Assembly (NCBI RefSeq): GCF_003719335.1 | Contig: NZ_RIAS01000006.1 | Location: 265,677-329,676, forward strand | Direction: 5' to 3' | DNA from: Paenibacillus amylolyticus | GTDB lineage: Bacteria > Bacillota > Bacilli > Paenibacillales > Paenibacillaceae | Length of the DNA stretch: 64,000 nt | Part shown: in pieces, positions 8,209-17,435 of the stretch | Numbering within the stretch: the first letter of the stretch is position 1 | Layout of the letters: every line of letters starts with the position of its first letter | Position numbers and translations under genes: made by a program | The notes under the pieces: model-generated | The model's database searches: none | The model's input: only the letters and a program-made list of their open reading frames with translations | What the model was told of the DNA's origin: nothing

Positions 8209-10188
8209 TCAATCTTGTTCTTTATTTTGATCCTTCTTCCCCTTCGGGATGCCATCCAGTCCATACACTTCATCATAAGCATCAAAAATTTTGCGTGCGA
8301 TCGGGGAAGCACTGACCGATCCAAAACCGCCTTCCGGCACGATAACCGCTACAGCCAGTTTCGGTTTGTCTCTTGGAGCAAAAGCAATAAATACACCGTT
8401 CTCCTTTTTATTCGGTCCGGTTCCTTGCTCAGATGTTCCTGTCTTTCTGGCAAAATCATAAGGGAACCCGTCAAAGGAGCTTACTTTGGTCACCATACCC
8501 TTATGCACTTCGTTCCAGTGTGCATCCGCAAACTGCACTTCATTAAGAACCTTTGGCTCAAACTTCTTCACCACATTGCCATCCGCATCCCGGATTTCCT
8601 TCACCAGGTGTGGCTCCATTCGTTTGCCCTTATTCGCCAGCATAGTGGTGTACTGTGCCAGCTGCATCGTGGTATATTTTGCTTGCTGACCAAAGGATGC
8701 AAACGCCAGACGTGTCAGAGCACTTTCTCGCCCCTCTCCCTCTCTGTACTCCAATCGGCCAAGAAATTCATTGGGCAGATCAATACCTGTGGACACACCT
8801 AAGCCAAAACTCTTCATGTATTCGTCCCATTTATCAATGCCCTTGTCTCCACCATATTTTTTTAACAACTGCTTGCCCACCATATCAATCATGAATGCAT
8901 TGGATGATTTTTCGATAGCTCTCCGCGCAGTAATGTTTCCATTGTACGCCGAGTGTGAGTTCCTCACTTGCCGACCATCTTTGCCGAGTACAGCATAACC
9001 CTTATCATGATACGTCTGTCCTGCAGTGAACAGTCCTTCTTTTAGTCCAATGAGCACGCTGAGCGGTTTAATAACCGATCCCAGCAACACCACGGATTCG
9101 GCGTGACGCGGCTTCTTATCATTAGGCAGAAATGACTCTGTCGTTCCATTGCGGAATACAAATTTGATTTTGTCATAGTCCCAATCATTCGGGTCATAGT
9201 CCGGCATACTCGCCATGGCTACCACATTACCTGTGTCGACTTCCATAGCTACGGCATAACCCGTAATCGCCTTTGGAAGCTTTCGTAATTCGTCCGTAAT
9301 GGCTTTTTGTGCCGCGAGTTGAATTTCCTTATTGATCGTCGAGATCAGACTGTACCCCTTCTCTGGTGGAGTCAGCTCCATTGTGCCTGTAGGCAGATTC
9401 CGAGAGTCAATATCAATGGATTGATATCCGCTTCTTCCGCGAAGCTCCTGCTGATATTGCAGCTCCAGACCATCGAATCCAACTCTCTCATCCTGTGAAT
9501 ACACCAATCCTGGATCACGTTGAGAAGCCGATTGCTCTATGATCGTTTTGTATTGCCTCAATGCCCCTGCTCCCTTAAAGTCCCGTGTATAACCAATAAC
9601 CTGCACAGCAACACGATCAGGGTCATATCTCCGTACATTCTCTTCCAGCACCATAACGCCGGGATACTCCGTTTTTTTCTCTAGAAAAAAAGCAATTTCC
9701 TTGGTCGTCAGATCGGACTTAACCAGTCTTGGCACATAACCGAATGTCTTCTGATGATCCAGATCCAGTCTTTTAATAATCTCCTCTGCATCTGGCTGCT
9801 TCTCGTCTCCTGGATTGAATCGTTTGAAAATATCCGCAAGTTCATGGGCCAGTCCCTCGGCTTCCTGCCTGCGATCATCATTACGATAATCTTCATATAA
9901 CAGCACATACAGTGACTGTACCGGCTCCGAATAAGCAAGCGCCACTTTCCCGGTCGCATCATAGATCGGGCCGCGCACCGGGGCTAGAGGGATATCTTTT
10001 GTATTGCGCGTGGATTCCATATACGTCAGTTCAGGCCCTTCGACAAACTGCACAAACGCCAGTCGGAAGATCAAAACGCTGAATATGACAAAGGCTACGA
10101 AAAAAAACACATTCAGCCTTGCGCTGGAAGGTTTATTTACCGCTCTCTCGTCTTTGTTCGGCGGTTTATTTTTGAGTCGGTTAAACAT
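8209..10188 (-). CDS. Class B penicillin-binding protein (peptidoglycan transpeptidase), copy 1
   Basis: 659 residues. A cytoplasmic N-terminus of about 25 residues is followed by one membrane anchor (27-48), a PBP dimerisation domain containing the APVRGPIYD motif near 70-77, and a transpeptidase domain with all three active-site motifs: SVIK at 371-374, SSN at 428-430 and KTG at 582-584. It should cross-link peptidoglycan outside the membrane. The ATG has a GGAGAGGGG ribosome site. The neighbouring gene at 10541-12571 is a paralogue of the same architecture. A terminator lies on each side, so this copy has its own promoter. Confidence 0.88.
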   Translation of the reverse strand: MFNRLKNKPPNKDERAVNKPSSARLNVFFFVAFVIFSVLIFRLAFVQFVEGPELTYMESTRNTKDIPLAPVRGPIYDATGKVALAYSEPVQSLYVLLYEDYRNDDRRQEAEGLAHELADIFKRFNPGDEKQPDAEEIIKRLDLDHQKTFGYVPRLVKSDLTTKEIAFFLEKKTEYPGVMVLEENVRRYDPDRVAVQVIGYTRDFKGAGALRQYKTIIEQSASQRDPGLVYSQDERVGFDGLELQYQQELRGRSGYQSIDIDSRNLPTGTMELTPPEKGYSLISTINKEIQLAAQKAITDELRKLPKAITGYAVAMEVDTGNVVAMASMPDYDPNDWDYDKIKFVFRNGTTESFLPNDKKPRHAESVVLLGSVIKPLSVLIGLKEGLFTAGQTYHDKGYAVLGKDGRQVRNSHSAYNGNITARRAIEKSSNAFMIDMVGKQLLKKYGGDKGIDKWDEYMKSFGLGVSTGIDLPNEFLGRLEYREGEGRESALTRLAFASFGQQAKYTTMQLAQYTTMLANKGKRMEPHLVKEIRDADGNVVKKFEPKVLNEVQFADAHWNEVHKGMVTKVSSFDGFPYDFARKTGTSEQGTGPNKKENGVFIAFAPRDKPKLAVAVIVPEGGFGSVSASPIARKIFDAYDEVYGLDGIPKGKKDQNKEQD

Positions 10189-10474
10189 ATGTCCCCTCTC
10201 CGTTCTTGTGCAAGTGTAAAAATGTAAAAGTTACGCTATCTATTCAAATCAAAACGTCATAACAGACACAAACAGACAACAGATCAAAATGGCAAACTCT
10301 CACCCCTTAAGTTTATCAAAAGCAGACTGTAACGTCTTTCTATTTTTGGTTACATTTTCGTAATATGATACTTTCATAAGTAATAAAACGTTATCCCATA
10401 CTTACTCTAGATCCTGGCCAGCACTCTGCCCTCTGTATATAACGTAATTCCATTGATTAGGTTACATAAAAAAG
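10189..10474. other. Intergenic region upstream of PBP copy 1
   Basis: This 286-base AT-rich stretch must hold the promoter of the downstream PBP gene. I see no convincing consensus promoter, no ORF with a ribosome site and no repeat beyond short A/T runs. The TTACGAAAATGTAACC segment near 10345-10365 (minus strand) is a weak inverted repeat. Confidence 0.4.
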
Positions 10475-10508
10475 CAACAAAAAAAGGCCCCCGTTCTGAG
10501 GGCCTTTT
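10475..10508 (-). terminator. Terminator after PBP copy 2
   Basis: AAAAGGCCC (10482-10490) pairs with GGGCCTTTT (10500-10508) around a 9-base loop. The A-run before it gives a U-tract on the minus strand. It lies 33 bases after the stop codon of the second PBP gene. Confidence 0.9.
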
Positions 10509-10540
10509 AGCGTATGGCGTGCAGGATCTCGATCACTGCA

Positions 10541-12571
10541 TTACTGCGTACTCGTTTCTGTTTCTTTATCTTTATTTTTTTTCGGAACGCCATCGAGGCC
10601 AAATTCCTGATCGTAAGCATCAAAGATCGCACGTGCAACCGGAGCGGCACTGTTGGAACCGAAGCCCCCCTCAGGGATCATGACAGCAACAGCCAGCTTT
10701 GGATTGTTACGGGGTGCATAAGCGATAAATACCCCGTTATCCACCAACTTCCCTCCAATATTCTGTGTCGACGTACCTGTTTTTCTGGCAAAATCATAAG
10801 GGAAGCCGCCAAAAGCAGAAACCTCGGTAGCCATACCACGCTGTACCTCATTCCAGTATGCATCACTGAAGTCTGCTGTGCTGAGTACCTTCGGTTTCAC
10901 CTTCTCCACCACATTGCCTTCCGAATCCCGGAACTCTTTAACAAGCTGTGGTTCCATGCGTTTTCCTTTATTCGCAAGCATCACGGTATACTGCGCGAGC
11001 TGCATGGTTGTATATTTTCCTTGTTGTCCAAAGGAAGCATATGCTAGTTTGGTCAAGGAACTTTCCGTTTCATTTTCATATTCTTTACGCCCAGCCCATT
11101 CATTCGGCAAGTCTACTCCTGTTTTTATACCAAGACCAAACTGCTCCATGTATTTATCCCACACACCAACGCCCTTAGCACCATATCGTGCGTACAACTT
11201 CTTACCAACTTCGTCAATCATAAATACGTTGGAGGAATGACGAATGGCGTCACGAGGGTACATGGCACCATAAACGTGCCCCGACGAGTTCTGTACGCGC
11301 CGGTTATCTCCGCCGAACGTAGTTGAACCTCGGTCGATATACACCGAGTTAGTGGTAAAGAAACCTTCCTTCAAACCGATCAATACACTAAGTGGTTTAA
11401 TCGTTGAACCGAGCAATACGACGGATTCTGCCCTTTTCTTGGAATCACTAGGCAGGAATCCCCGGATCGTACCATTCTGGTAAATATATTTAATTTTATC
11501 GTAATCTTCTGTGCTGATGCTGCCTGTTCTCCACACATTGGTATCGTAATCAGGCATACTGGCTGCAGCTACAACTTTCCCTGTATCCACTTCCATCGCT
11601 ACGGCAAAGCCCGTTTTGGCATTGGGATGCAATCTGCCGGATACCGGATTACGATGCAACCAGCTTAGCTGATCCATAATTGCTTGCTCTGTTTTTACCT
11701 GCACATTTTTGTTGATGCTGGAGATCAGATCATACCCTTTTTGCGGCGGGGTTGTACCCGCTACACCTTCAGGCAAGTTACGCAGATCAACGTCAACCGA
11801 CGTATAACCACTTTTGCCCCGCAGCTTATCCTGATACTGCAGCTCCAGTCCATCAAATCCGACAAACTCATTCTCCGTGTAGACCAGACCTGGATCAGTC
11901 TGCGTTTTGTTTGCTTCATCCACTTCTTTATACTTGTTCAACGTTTTGGAGCTTTTGAATTTTTTTAAATAACCAATGGATTGAACGGCAACTGTATCCG
12001 GATCGTAGTATCGTACACTTTCTTCCACGATCTGAATGCCCTTGAATTCATCCTTATGCTGGAGAAAATAAGCAACCTCTCCTTCGGACAAATCACTCTT
12101 GATCAGACGTGGCATAAACCCATTGGCCTTGCGAGAATTCAGATCCATTTCCTCTATAATCTGATCCACGGTCAAGGATTCGGTATTGGGAGTTTTATAC
12201 TTTTCAAAGACATCATGCAGACGCGCAGCCATCTCTTGAACTTCACCAATTTTCGGATTCGGCTGGCCATCCACATCCCCGTAGTTTTTGTACAATGTGA
12301 GATACAGGGACTGAATCGGCTTGGAATACGCCAGTTTCACTGTTCCCGTAGAGTCATAGATGGTTCCTCTCACCGGAGCAAGCGGCACATCCTTCGTAAT
12401 GTTACTCGCTTCTTCCTGACTGAGCTCTGGTCCTTCGACGAACTGTAAAAAGGCCAAACGTACAATGATTACACTAAAAATAACAAAGGAAGCGAAGAAA
12501 AATACGTTCATCCGGTAGCTAAAACGCCGTTTGTCCGCAAGTTCATCCTTCTCATTGGAATGCTTTTTCAT
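10541..12571 (-). CDS. Class B penicillin-binding protein (peptidoglycan transpeptidase), copy 2
   Basis: 676 residues, the same layout as the PBP encoded at 8209-10188: one membrane anchor (22-44), the APVRGTIYD motif near 66-74, and active-site motifs STIK at 389-392, SSN at 446-448 and KTG near residue 600. The two proteins share many blocks (for example VRLAF/FRLAF after the anchor, GLELQYQ, TTMQLAQYT) but differ widely elsewhere, so the duplication is old. It is preceded by the CvpA-transglutaminase gene with a 108-base gap and no terminator, suggesting cotranscription. Start supported by AGAGGTAGGATGA before the ATG. Confidence 0.88.
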   Translation of the reverse strand: MKKHSNEKDELADKRRFSYRMNVFFFASFVIFSVIIVRLAFLQFVEGPELSQEEASNITKDVPLAPVRGTIYDSTGTVKLAYSKPIQSLYLTLYKNYGDVDGQPNPKIGEVQEMAARLHDVFEKYKTPNTESLTVDQIIEEMDLNSRKANGFMPRLIKSDLSEGEVAYFLQHKDEFKGIQIVEESVRYYDPDTVAVQSIGYLKKFKSSKTLNKYKEVDEANKTQTDPGLVYTENEFVGFDGLELQYQDKLRGKSGYTSVDVDLRNLPEGVAGTTPPQKGYDLISSINKNVQVKTEQAIMDQLSWLHRNPVSGRLHPNAKTGFAVAMEVDTGKVVAAASMPDYDTNVWRTGSISTEDYDKIKYIYQNGTIRGFLPSDSKKRAESVVLLGSTIKPLSVLIGLKEGFFTTNSVYIDRGSTTFGGDNRRVQNSSGHVYGAMYPRDAIRHSSNVFMIDEVGKKLYARYGAKGVGVWDKYMEQFGLGIKTGVDLPNEWAGRKEYENETESSLTKLAYASFGQQGKYTTMQLAQYTVMLANKGKRMEPQLVKEFRDSEGNVVEKVKPKVLSTADFSDAYWNEVQRGMATEVSAFGGFPYDFARKTGTSTQNIGGKLVDNGVFIAYAPRNNPKLAVAVMIPEGGFGSNSAAPVARAIFDAYDQEFGLDGVPKKNKDKETETSTQ

Positions 12572-12679
12572 TCATCCTACCTCTTTCATGACTTGATGCA
12601 TACCGCAGAACGTTAACTTCCCGGCATGATAACCTGGCAACGTCGTCATATTCCGAACCATATCCGTGTCCGGTGTATA

Positions 12680-13825
12680 TCAAGCTGACTGATCTTTCAG
12701 ATGCGTGTCGGCAAAGTTAGGTGGGTTAAACCAATCTCCGCTGATGGCCCACGTTGGATCAAGCGGAACCCAGCGATTAGAATTACTCAAATAGACTTCA
12801 TTCCAAGCATGAGGGCCGTAACCTCCCTGACCGTTATACCCCAGACCTGTAACAACCTTCACATCAAGCCCCTGGGAACGAGCCATCACTGCGTAGAGGC
12901 GGGCATAATCGATACATACCCCTTTGCGTGTATCAAAGGTATTCTGCGGGGTCTGTTCATGCCATATTCCTCTCTGCTCATAATCATCGACTTTTCCGTA
13001 GTCGTATTGAATCCGGGTGCCAACCCAGTCATACAGAGCTCTGGCTTTTGCCTCATCCGTCGATTTCCCTTTGACAATCTCCTGCGCAGCTTGCTCAATA
13101 TCGGCCGGAATATTGTGGTCAATCACCTCATACTTCCGTTGCAGAATACTTCCAAGTTCCTTCTGCACAGCCTGCGTAAATACCGGAAGCTTGTCCTTGA
13201 TAAACGTACCAGACAAAGGCTCAATCACCGATTTTGCCCCCTGCATATAGATCGGGGACGCCTCCACATAACGGCTGAACATACTGCCCGGATATAAACT
13301 GACGATCATGAACAATATAGCAATCACCATGATTCCTCGGACTGAACCGATGACCGTCCCGATCACTGCGCCTGTCAGCCGGCTAAAAATCCCTTTTGGT
13401 GCAGCTTGCTCATCTCCTGCATGTCTTCTGCGAAATATGAAGGATGTTAAAAATCCAAGAATCATGCGAATCAAGCCGTAACTCAGTACAAATATTACGG
13501 CAAATCGCATCAGCGGGAAATCCGCAATTGCTGTAACCAGCGTATAATACAACTGTTCCCACCGGTTCAACTCACGGTTAGGCATAGCCGAAGCATGTAC
13601 AGACAACCATTGCTGTACATAAGGCGCAAGCCATAACGTCAGACCGATGGATAACAGAATACCAATGACCGCCATAATACCGTCCATCAGGAAACCAAAG
13701 AGTCTCCCCGCAGAACGTGAAGCCCCTCTGGACCATCCCTGTAATAAGGATGCTGCTACGATCAATAGCAACAAAATGGTAATCCCATTTAACTCCTTCA
13801 GGCTGTCCAGCCAAGTTTGCAGCAC
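12680..13825 (-). CDS. CvpA-like membrane domain fused to a transglutaminase-like domain
   Basis: 381 residues. Residues 1-180 form about four or five membrane segments with the RLTGAVIGTVIGSVRG motif typical of CvpA-family proteins. Residues 250-365 form a transglutaminase-like cysteine protease fold with a complete triad: Cys304 in KGVCIDYA, His339 in GPHAWNEV and Asp356 in PLDPTWA. The orientation would put the enzyme domain next to the membrane, possibly outside. Such domains act as peptidases or amide-forming enzymes and the substrate is unknown. Position between a small membrane protein and a PBP suggests a cell wall role (inference). Confidence 0.8.
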   Translation of the reverse strand: MLQTWLDSLKELNGITILLLLIVAASLLQGWSRGASRSAGRLFGFLMDGIMAVIGILLSIGLTLWLAPYVQQWLSVHASAMPNRELNRWEQLYYTLVTAIADFPLMRFAVIFVLSYGLIRMILGFLTSFIFRRRHAGDEQAAPKGIFSRLTGAVIGTVIGSVRGIMVIAILFMIVSLYPGSMFSRYVEASPIYMQGAKSVIEPLSGTFIKDKLPVFTQAVQKELGSILQRKYEVIDHNIPADIEQAAQEIVKGKSTDEAKARALYDWVGTRIQYDYGKVDDYEQRGIWHEQTPQNTFDTRKGVCIDYARLYAVMARSQGLDVKVVTGLGYNGQGGYGPHAWNEVYLSNSNRWVPLDPTWAISGDWFNPPNFADTHLKDQSA

Positions 13826-13846
13826 GTCTTCATTCCTCCTTTATAA

Positions 13847-14302
13847 CTACGAAGCAGGTGCTGTTTTGTTTTTTTGTGCCTGTTCGACAAATGTGCGGAT
13901 CGTTTCGTTGCCCATCTTCCATTCTCCAAGCGAAATGCCGCGGAACGTCACATCGACTTTATCCGACTTCGTGCTACCCTTAAGCTCAACATTAGGACTG
14001 GTTATCGTAAACTCACCATTTTGTCCGGCCGAATAGGTTGCTTTGGAAGCTTCCTTGAGCATGATGCTTGTTGCTTCTTTCTTGAGTGTGTCCATCGTGC
14101 TGGACTGCACGTCTGTGACGGTTTGTTTGATCTGTTCAATGGAGATGCCGCTGTATATCAGCAGAGCCGCAATAATGATGATGGCAATCGCCCATTTTAA
14201 CATCGTTTTGACCACATTCAGAACAAAGAACAAAATGATCAGCGCAACGACGATCACCAGCCAGTTCTGCATCACAAACTCTTTGATTACTTCTATGTTC
14301 AT
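13847..14302 (-). CDS. Small membrane protein of unknown function
   Basis: 151 residues with two closely spaced hydrophobic segments (about 12-30 and 34-52) and a polar C-terminal domain of about 95 residues that ends TAPAS. I do not recognise the family. It begins the operon with the CvpA-transglutaminase fusion, 21 bases downstream, and then the second PBP. The location suggests a partner protein of the fusion enzyme, which is inference from gene order only. Confidence 0.7.
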   Translation of the reverse strand: MNIEVIKEFVMQNWLVIVVALIILFFVLNVVKTMLKWAIAIIIIAALLIYSGISIEQIKQTVTDVQSSTMDTLKKEATSIMLKEASKATYSAGQNGEFTITSPNVELKGSTKSDKVDVTFRGISLGEWKMGNETIRTFVEQAQKNKTAPAS

Positions 14303-14445
14303 GATTACACCTTCCGAATTAGAATTAATTCATGACTTCCCGAATATTATACATGATTTCCGAACCTGCTGTCAGCTAAGCCCTCTCCGGCAAAAATAAA
14401 CGGTCTAAGTTCGTCCTGCGGGGCGTACAAGTAGTACCATGAGGA

Positions 14446-14471
14446 TTCGTCCGACGAACGTGGACACGTTC
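14446..14471. promoter_or_regulatory. Two overlapping palindromes upstream of the MFS gene
   Basis: TTCGTC-C-GACGAA (14446-14458) overlaps GAACGTG-GA-CACGTTC (14456-14471); both are perfect inverted repeats. A small CCTGT/ACAGG hairpin follows before the ribosome site. They could be operators or alternative RNA hairpins in the leader of the transporter gene. Confidence 0.5.
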
Positions 14472-14516
14472 AAGACCTGTGTACAAACAGGCATCGCCTA
14501 ACAAGGAGGGGCTCTA

Positions 14517-15734
14517 GTGAAAACGGCCATCTGGCTATACCTGTTTTTGTTTCTAGCTGTGTTTGATCTGCATGCCCAGTATCCCATTCTGACGCCGTTT
14601 GCGATATCGCTCGGTGCGGCTCCAACCTTTATCGGCTGGATGATGGGCATCTATTCCCTAACCCATCTGCCTGGCAATCTGATTGCCGGGACACAGATTG
14701 ATAAACATGGGAGCCGTCGATATATTGTGTTCAGTCTGGTAGGTGCGGGGTTCATCCTGCTTCTACAGGCTCATATTCATACCCCTTGGCAACTACTCGC
14801 GCTACGCTCCATCAGTGGCTTTGTATTAGCCTTTCTGTCTCCGGCATGTCTGGCCCTGCTCGCTCAACTCTCCAATGACCCGGTGAAGCAAGGAAAATAC
14901 ATGTCGGGTCACGGTGTCGTGCACACGCTGGCTTCTGTGGTGTCACCCGCTGCAGGTGCGATTATCGTAGGTGCCATGGGCTTCTCCGCCACCTTCTCCA
15001 GTCTCGGCTATCTGCTCATCCTGACAGGTGTCATTGCACTGCTCACCATGCCGCGAGGCCTAGTTCGCCAGCCGCAGCTATTGACGGAACCCGCAAAACC
15101 TGGCCTTGCGCCTTCCGGCTCCGCTAAAGCTACCTCTGATCCCACGCCAGCAGATGTGCCAAAAGCATTCCTGCCCGTTTCCTGGCGTTATTTCATGCTG
15201 CCCCTGGTCATTGCCTGCGCTCAAGGTATTCTATTTTTCGAATTACCGCTGCGGGGAGGCGGACACTCCTCCATGATGTCGACGGGTTTACTGTTTTCAA
15301 TCATTAGCATCGGTGCGCTCTTTACGCTCAGCATGCTGTTTCTTAACCGTTATTCGCCCAAACTGCGTTTAGTTGCTGGTGTGCTGCTGATGTCCTTGAG
15401 CTTTTTTGCAATGGCAGCCATTCCTCAAATTTCGTTATCCATTGTGTTATTTGTGCTCGGGATGTCCAAAGGCATCATTTTTCCCGCGATGGCTACACTT
15501 TTTATTCACTTAAGCGGCGGCAGCAAGCTTGGGCGTATTTTCTCTCTGCAATCGATTGCCACCTCTATTGGTTCGTTTATTGGTCCGATTACAGCTGGAC
15601 AGCTGAGGCTGGGCGTATCCCCTTATTTCATTGCTTTTATTTTGCTGATGATTGGCATCTTGCTGCTCCCCTATTATACGTCCAGACATACTGCCCCGCT
15701 CTCATCTTCCGATGCGAATAGCATCCTGGGGTGA
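14517..15734 (+). CDS. Major facilitator superfamily transporter
   Basis: 405 residues with 12 predicted membrane segments and a polar central loop (about 185-220) between the halves. The short LAVFDLHAQYPILTPF opening and the GxxxDKHGSRR loop after segment 2 (a variant of the MFS motif A) support an MFS drug or metabolite exporter. The GTG start is supported by AAGGAGGGG eight bases upstream. Substrate cannot be inferred. It stands alone, divergent from the envelope operon. Confidence 0.82.
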   Translation: MKTAIWLYLFLFLAVFDLHAQYPILTPFAISLGAAPTFIGWMMGIYSLTHLPGNLIAGTQIDKHGSRRYIVFSLVGAGFILLLQAHIHTPWQLLALRSISGFVLAFLSPACLALLAQLSNDPVKQGKYMSGHGVVHTLASVVSPAAGAIIVGAMGFSATFSSLGYLLILTGVIALLTMPRGLVRQPQLLTEPAKPGLAPSGSAKATSDPTPADVPKAFLPVSWRYFMLPLVIACAQGILFFELPLRGGGHSSMMSTGLLFSIISIGALFTLSMLFLNRYSPKLRLVAGVLLMSLSFFAMAAIPQISLSIVLFVLGMSKGIIFPAMATLFIHLSGGSKLGRIFSLQSIATSIGSFIGPITAGQLRLGVSPYFIAFILLMIGILLLPYYTSRHTAPLSSSDANSILG

Positions 15735-15904
15735 AGCATCTAAGCTTGTCCTGACCAACTTATTCGTTAGAGCCTTCTCAAGTACAATTTAAACTTTGCA
15801 TCATTCCCCCATTTCCAGATACACTATAAGTACATTCAGTCGATTTTCGCTGTAACATTTCCCGGGGAATGTCGACATCAGCTCTCGAATCAGGGGTGAA
15901 TACG

Positions 15905-16252
15905 ATGCCTATTCATGTCATTGTGGAAGGTAAGAATGATCGCAGTAAACTCAAACGTTTAGTGGGGCCAGAGATCAATATTTTGTGCACATTCGGAACG
16001 CTGAACTCCCTTAAACTAGAGACACTTCGCAAACAAGTGGGATATGATGAAGTTTATTTATTCATGGACAATGACAGCTCAGGCAAAAAAATAAGAGGTG
16101 TACTGCGCGACGCCTTTCCCGATGCGGTACAAATGTACACCAGGCGTGGGTACGCAGGGGTTGAAGGCACACCTGATGAATACATCATCTCGCAATTAGA
16201 GAAGGCCGGACTGGAGGAATATATCCAGTATCCTGACGAACCTTCCTATTAA
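15905..16252 (+). CDS. Small Toprim-domain protein
   Basis: 115 residues from the ATG at 15905, which has AGGGGTGA six bases upstream; an earlier in-frame ATG at 15869 lacks such a site. The protein is essentially one Toprim domain: the invariant Glu is in VEGKND (residue 8) and the DxD pair in MDNDSSG (55-57). Toprim domains bind Mg and act in topoisomerases, primases, RNase M5 and OLD nucleases. A stand-alone Toprim of this size resembles RNase M5-like proteins, but its substrate is unknown. Confidence 0.78.
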   Translation: MPIHVIVEGKNDRSKLKRLVGPEINILCTFGTLNSLKLETLRKQVGYDEVYLFMDNDSSGKKIRGVLRDAFPDAVQMYTRRGYAGVEGTPDEYIISQLEKAGLEEYIQYPDEPSY

Positions 16253-16266
16253 AAAGAACAACGACA

Positions 16267-16308
16267 AAAAGGCTGTTCCTGGTTAAAGCAACCAGAGACA
16301 GCCTTTTC
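16267..16308 (+). terminator. Terminator after the Toprim gene, probably bidirectional
   Basis: AAAAGGCTGT (16267-16276) pairs with ACAGCCTTTT (16298-16307), extended by TGGTT/AACCA inside. It sits between two converging genes and has A and T runs on both sides. Confidence 0.88.
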
Positions 16309-16338
16309 TAAAGACTTAGTGCCTAACATTTTACATTG

Positions 16339-16956
16339 TTATTCTTTAATCAGCCTGCGAATGTCCTCGGCAATGACTTCCGGCTGTACATCTTCGGTAT
16401 TAAAAGCGTTATACACCTTGCGCAGCTGGTTATTCTCATCCACCAGACCAATCATGTTCATATGGGCAAAATCATCCTTATTCTCGCCTTCGATCAGAAT
16501 CTGAAACGATTCTTTGGCTAACTGCTTGGTTTTATCCATATCCCCACGCAGGAAATACCAGCCAGAATAATCCGCGTGGAAACGGTCGGCGAACGTTTTG
16601 ATCTTCTCTCTTGTATCCACTTTTGGGTCGAAGGAAATCGATACAAAGGATGCCTTATCTCCGAAAGTTCCATCTTCTTTCAACAAGTCCTGCACCTGAG
16701 ACAGTGTAAATGTCGTAATCGGGCAAACATCAGGGCAACTGGTGAAATAAAAGTAGAACAATCGCACTTTGCCCTGCGTATCCGCCAGCGATACGTTACG
16801 ACCATCCACATTTTCCATGGAAAACGATTGGATCTCCCGAATCTCGGGTAATTTCTCTTGGCTGGCAAATGCCGTGTTCCACATTAAATACACCGCCATA
16901 ATCAGTGCAATACCGAGCAAAATCCATGTCCATTTGTATTTCTTAATGACCTGCAT
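16339..16956 (-). CDS. SCO1/SenC family thioredoxin-fold copper protein
   Basis: 205 residues from the ATG at 16956, which follows AAGGGAAAAGG; an upstream ATG at 17001 has no such site. A single N-terminal membrane anchor (about 8-30) is followed by a thioredoxin fold with the copper-binding CPDVC motif (Cys74, Cys78) and the third ligand His165 in FAHMNMIG. SCO proteins deliver copper to, or reduce, the CuA site of cytochrome c oxidase, or act as thiol reductases. No oxidase gene is visible nearby. Confidence 0.87.
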   Translation of the reverse strand: MQVIKKYKWTWILLGIALIMAVYLMWNTAFASQEKLPEIREIQSFSMENVDGRNVSLADTQGKVRLFYFYFTSCPDVCPITTFTLSQVQDLLKEDGTFGDKASFVSISFDPKVDTREKIKTFADRFHADYSGWYFLRGDMDKTKQLAKESFQILIEGENKDDFAHMNMIGLVDENNQLRKVYNAFNTEDVQPEVIAEDIRRLIKE

Positions 16957-17001
16957 CCTTTTCCCTTCCCCCCAACAATATACTAGTGAATACGCATACA
17001 T

Positions 17002-17435
17002 ATTTAATCCATAAAACCCTCTGTTAAGCTTCCTTAGCTTTCTGATACAAAATGATTTCGTTTAGCGCGCTAAGTTAAATCTACGTTATCATTTCGGCCA
17101 AGGGATACATATGTATAATACAGTGCCTTCATTGCGGGACTGCGGGACATATCTTGTCTTATAACAAGGTCGTTGTTTACAAAATATGTCTCATCGCGAC
17201 ATGTTTATTGAAGCAGCCACGCGACTTCCGATATAAATTTTATCACAATAACCAAGGGAATAGTTTGACAATGTTCGTACATTTGTTGGGAAATGAACAG
17301 ATTGTTCCCAGCGCTCAGCAGGTTTTGCATCCATACAGGTGGATAATATACACTATATATGGGCATCACCTAGATAGAGAAGGTTAATAATCTGATAACG
17401 ATACACTGACGATACACCTTATAAAGGAGAGATTT
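17002..17435. other. Palindrome-rich intergenic region between the SCO and yfhP-like genes
   Basis: The 434 bases between these divergent genes hold no supported ORF. They contain TTAGCGCGCTAA (17062-17073) and ATACATATGTAT (17105-17116), both perfect palindromes, and a nested structure in which GACATAT (17146-17152) pairs with ATATGTC (17084-17090 plus 100, i.e. 17184-17190) around an inner CTTGT/ACAAG hairpin (17153-17168). A direct repeat ACGATACAC occurs twice just before the yfhP ribosome site, about 17398-17418. Confidence 0.5.

Noticed and set aside
8164..8802. Long plus-strand frames opposite the PBP and other genes (also 7288-7890, 33239-33784, 54359-55213)
   Set aside because: All lie wholly opposite well-supported genes, lack ribosome sites and translate to low-quality sequence.
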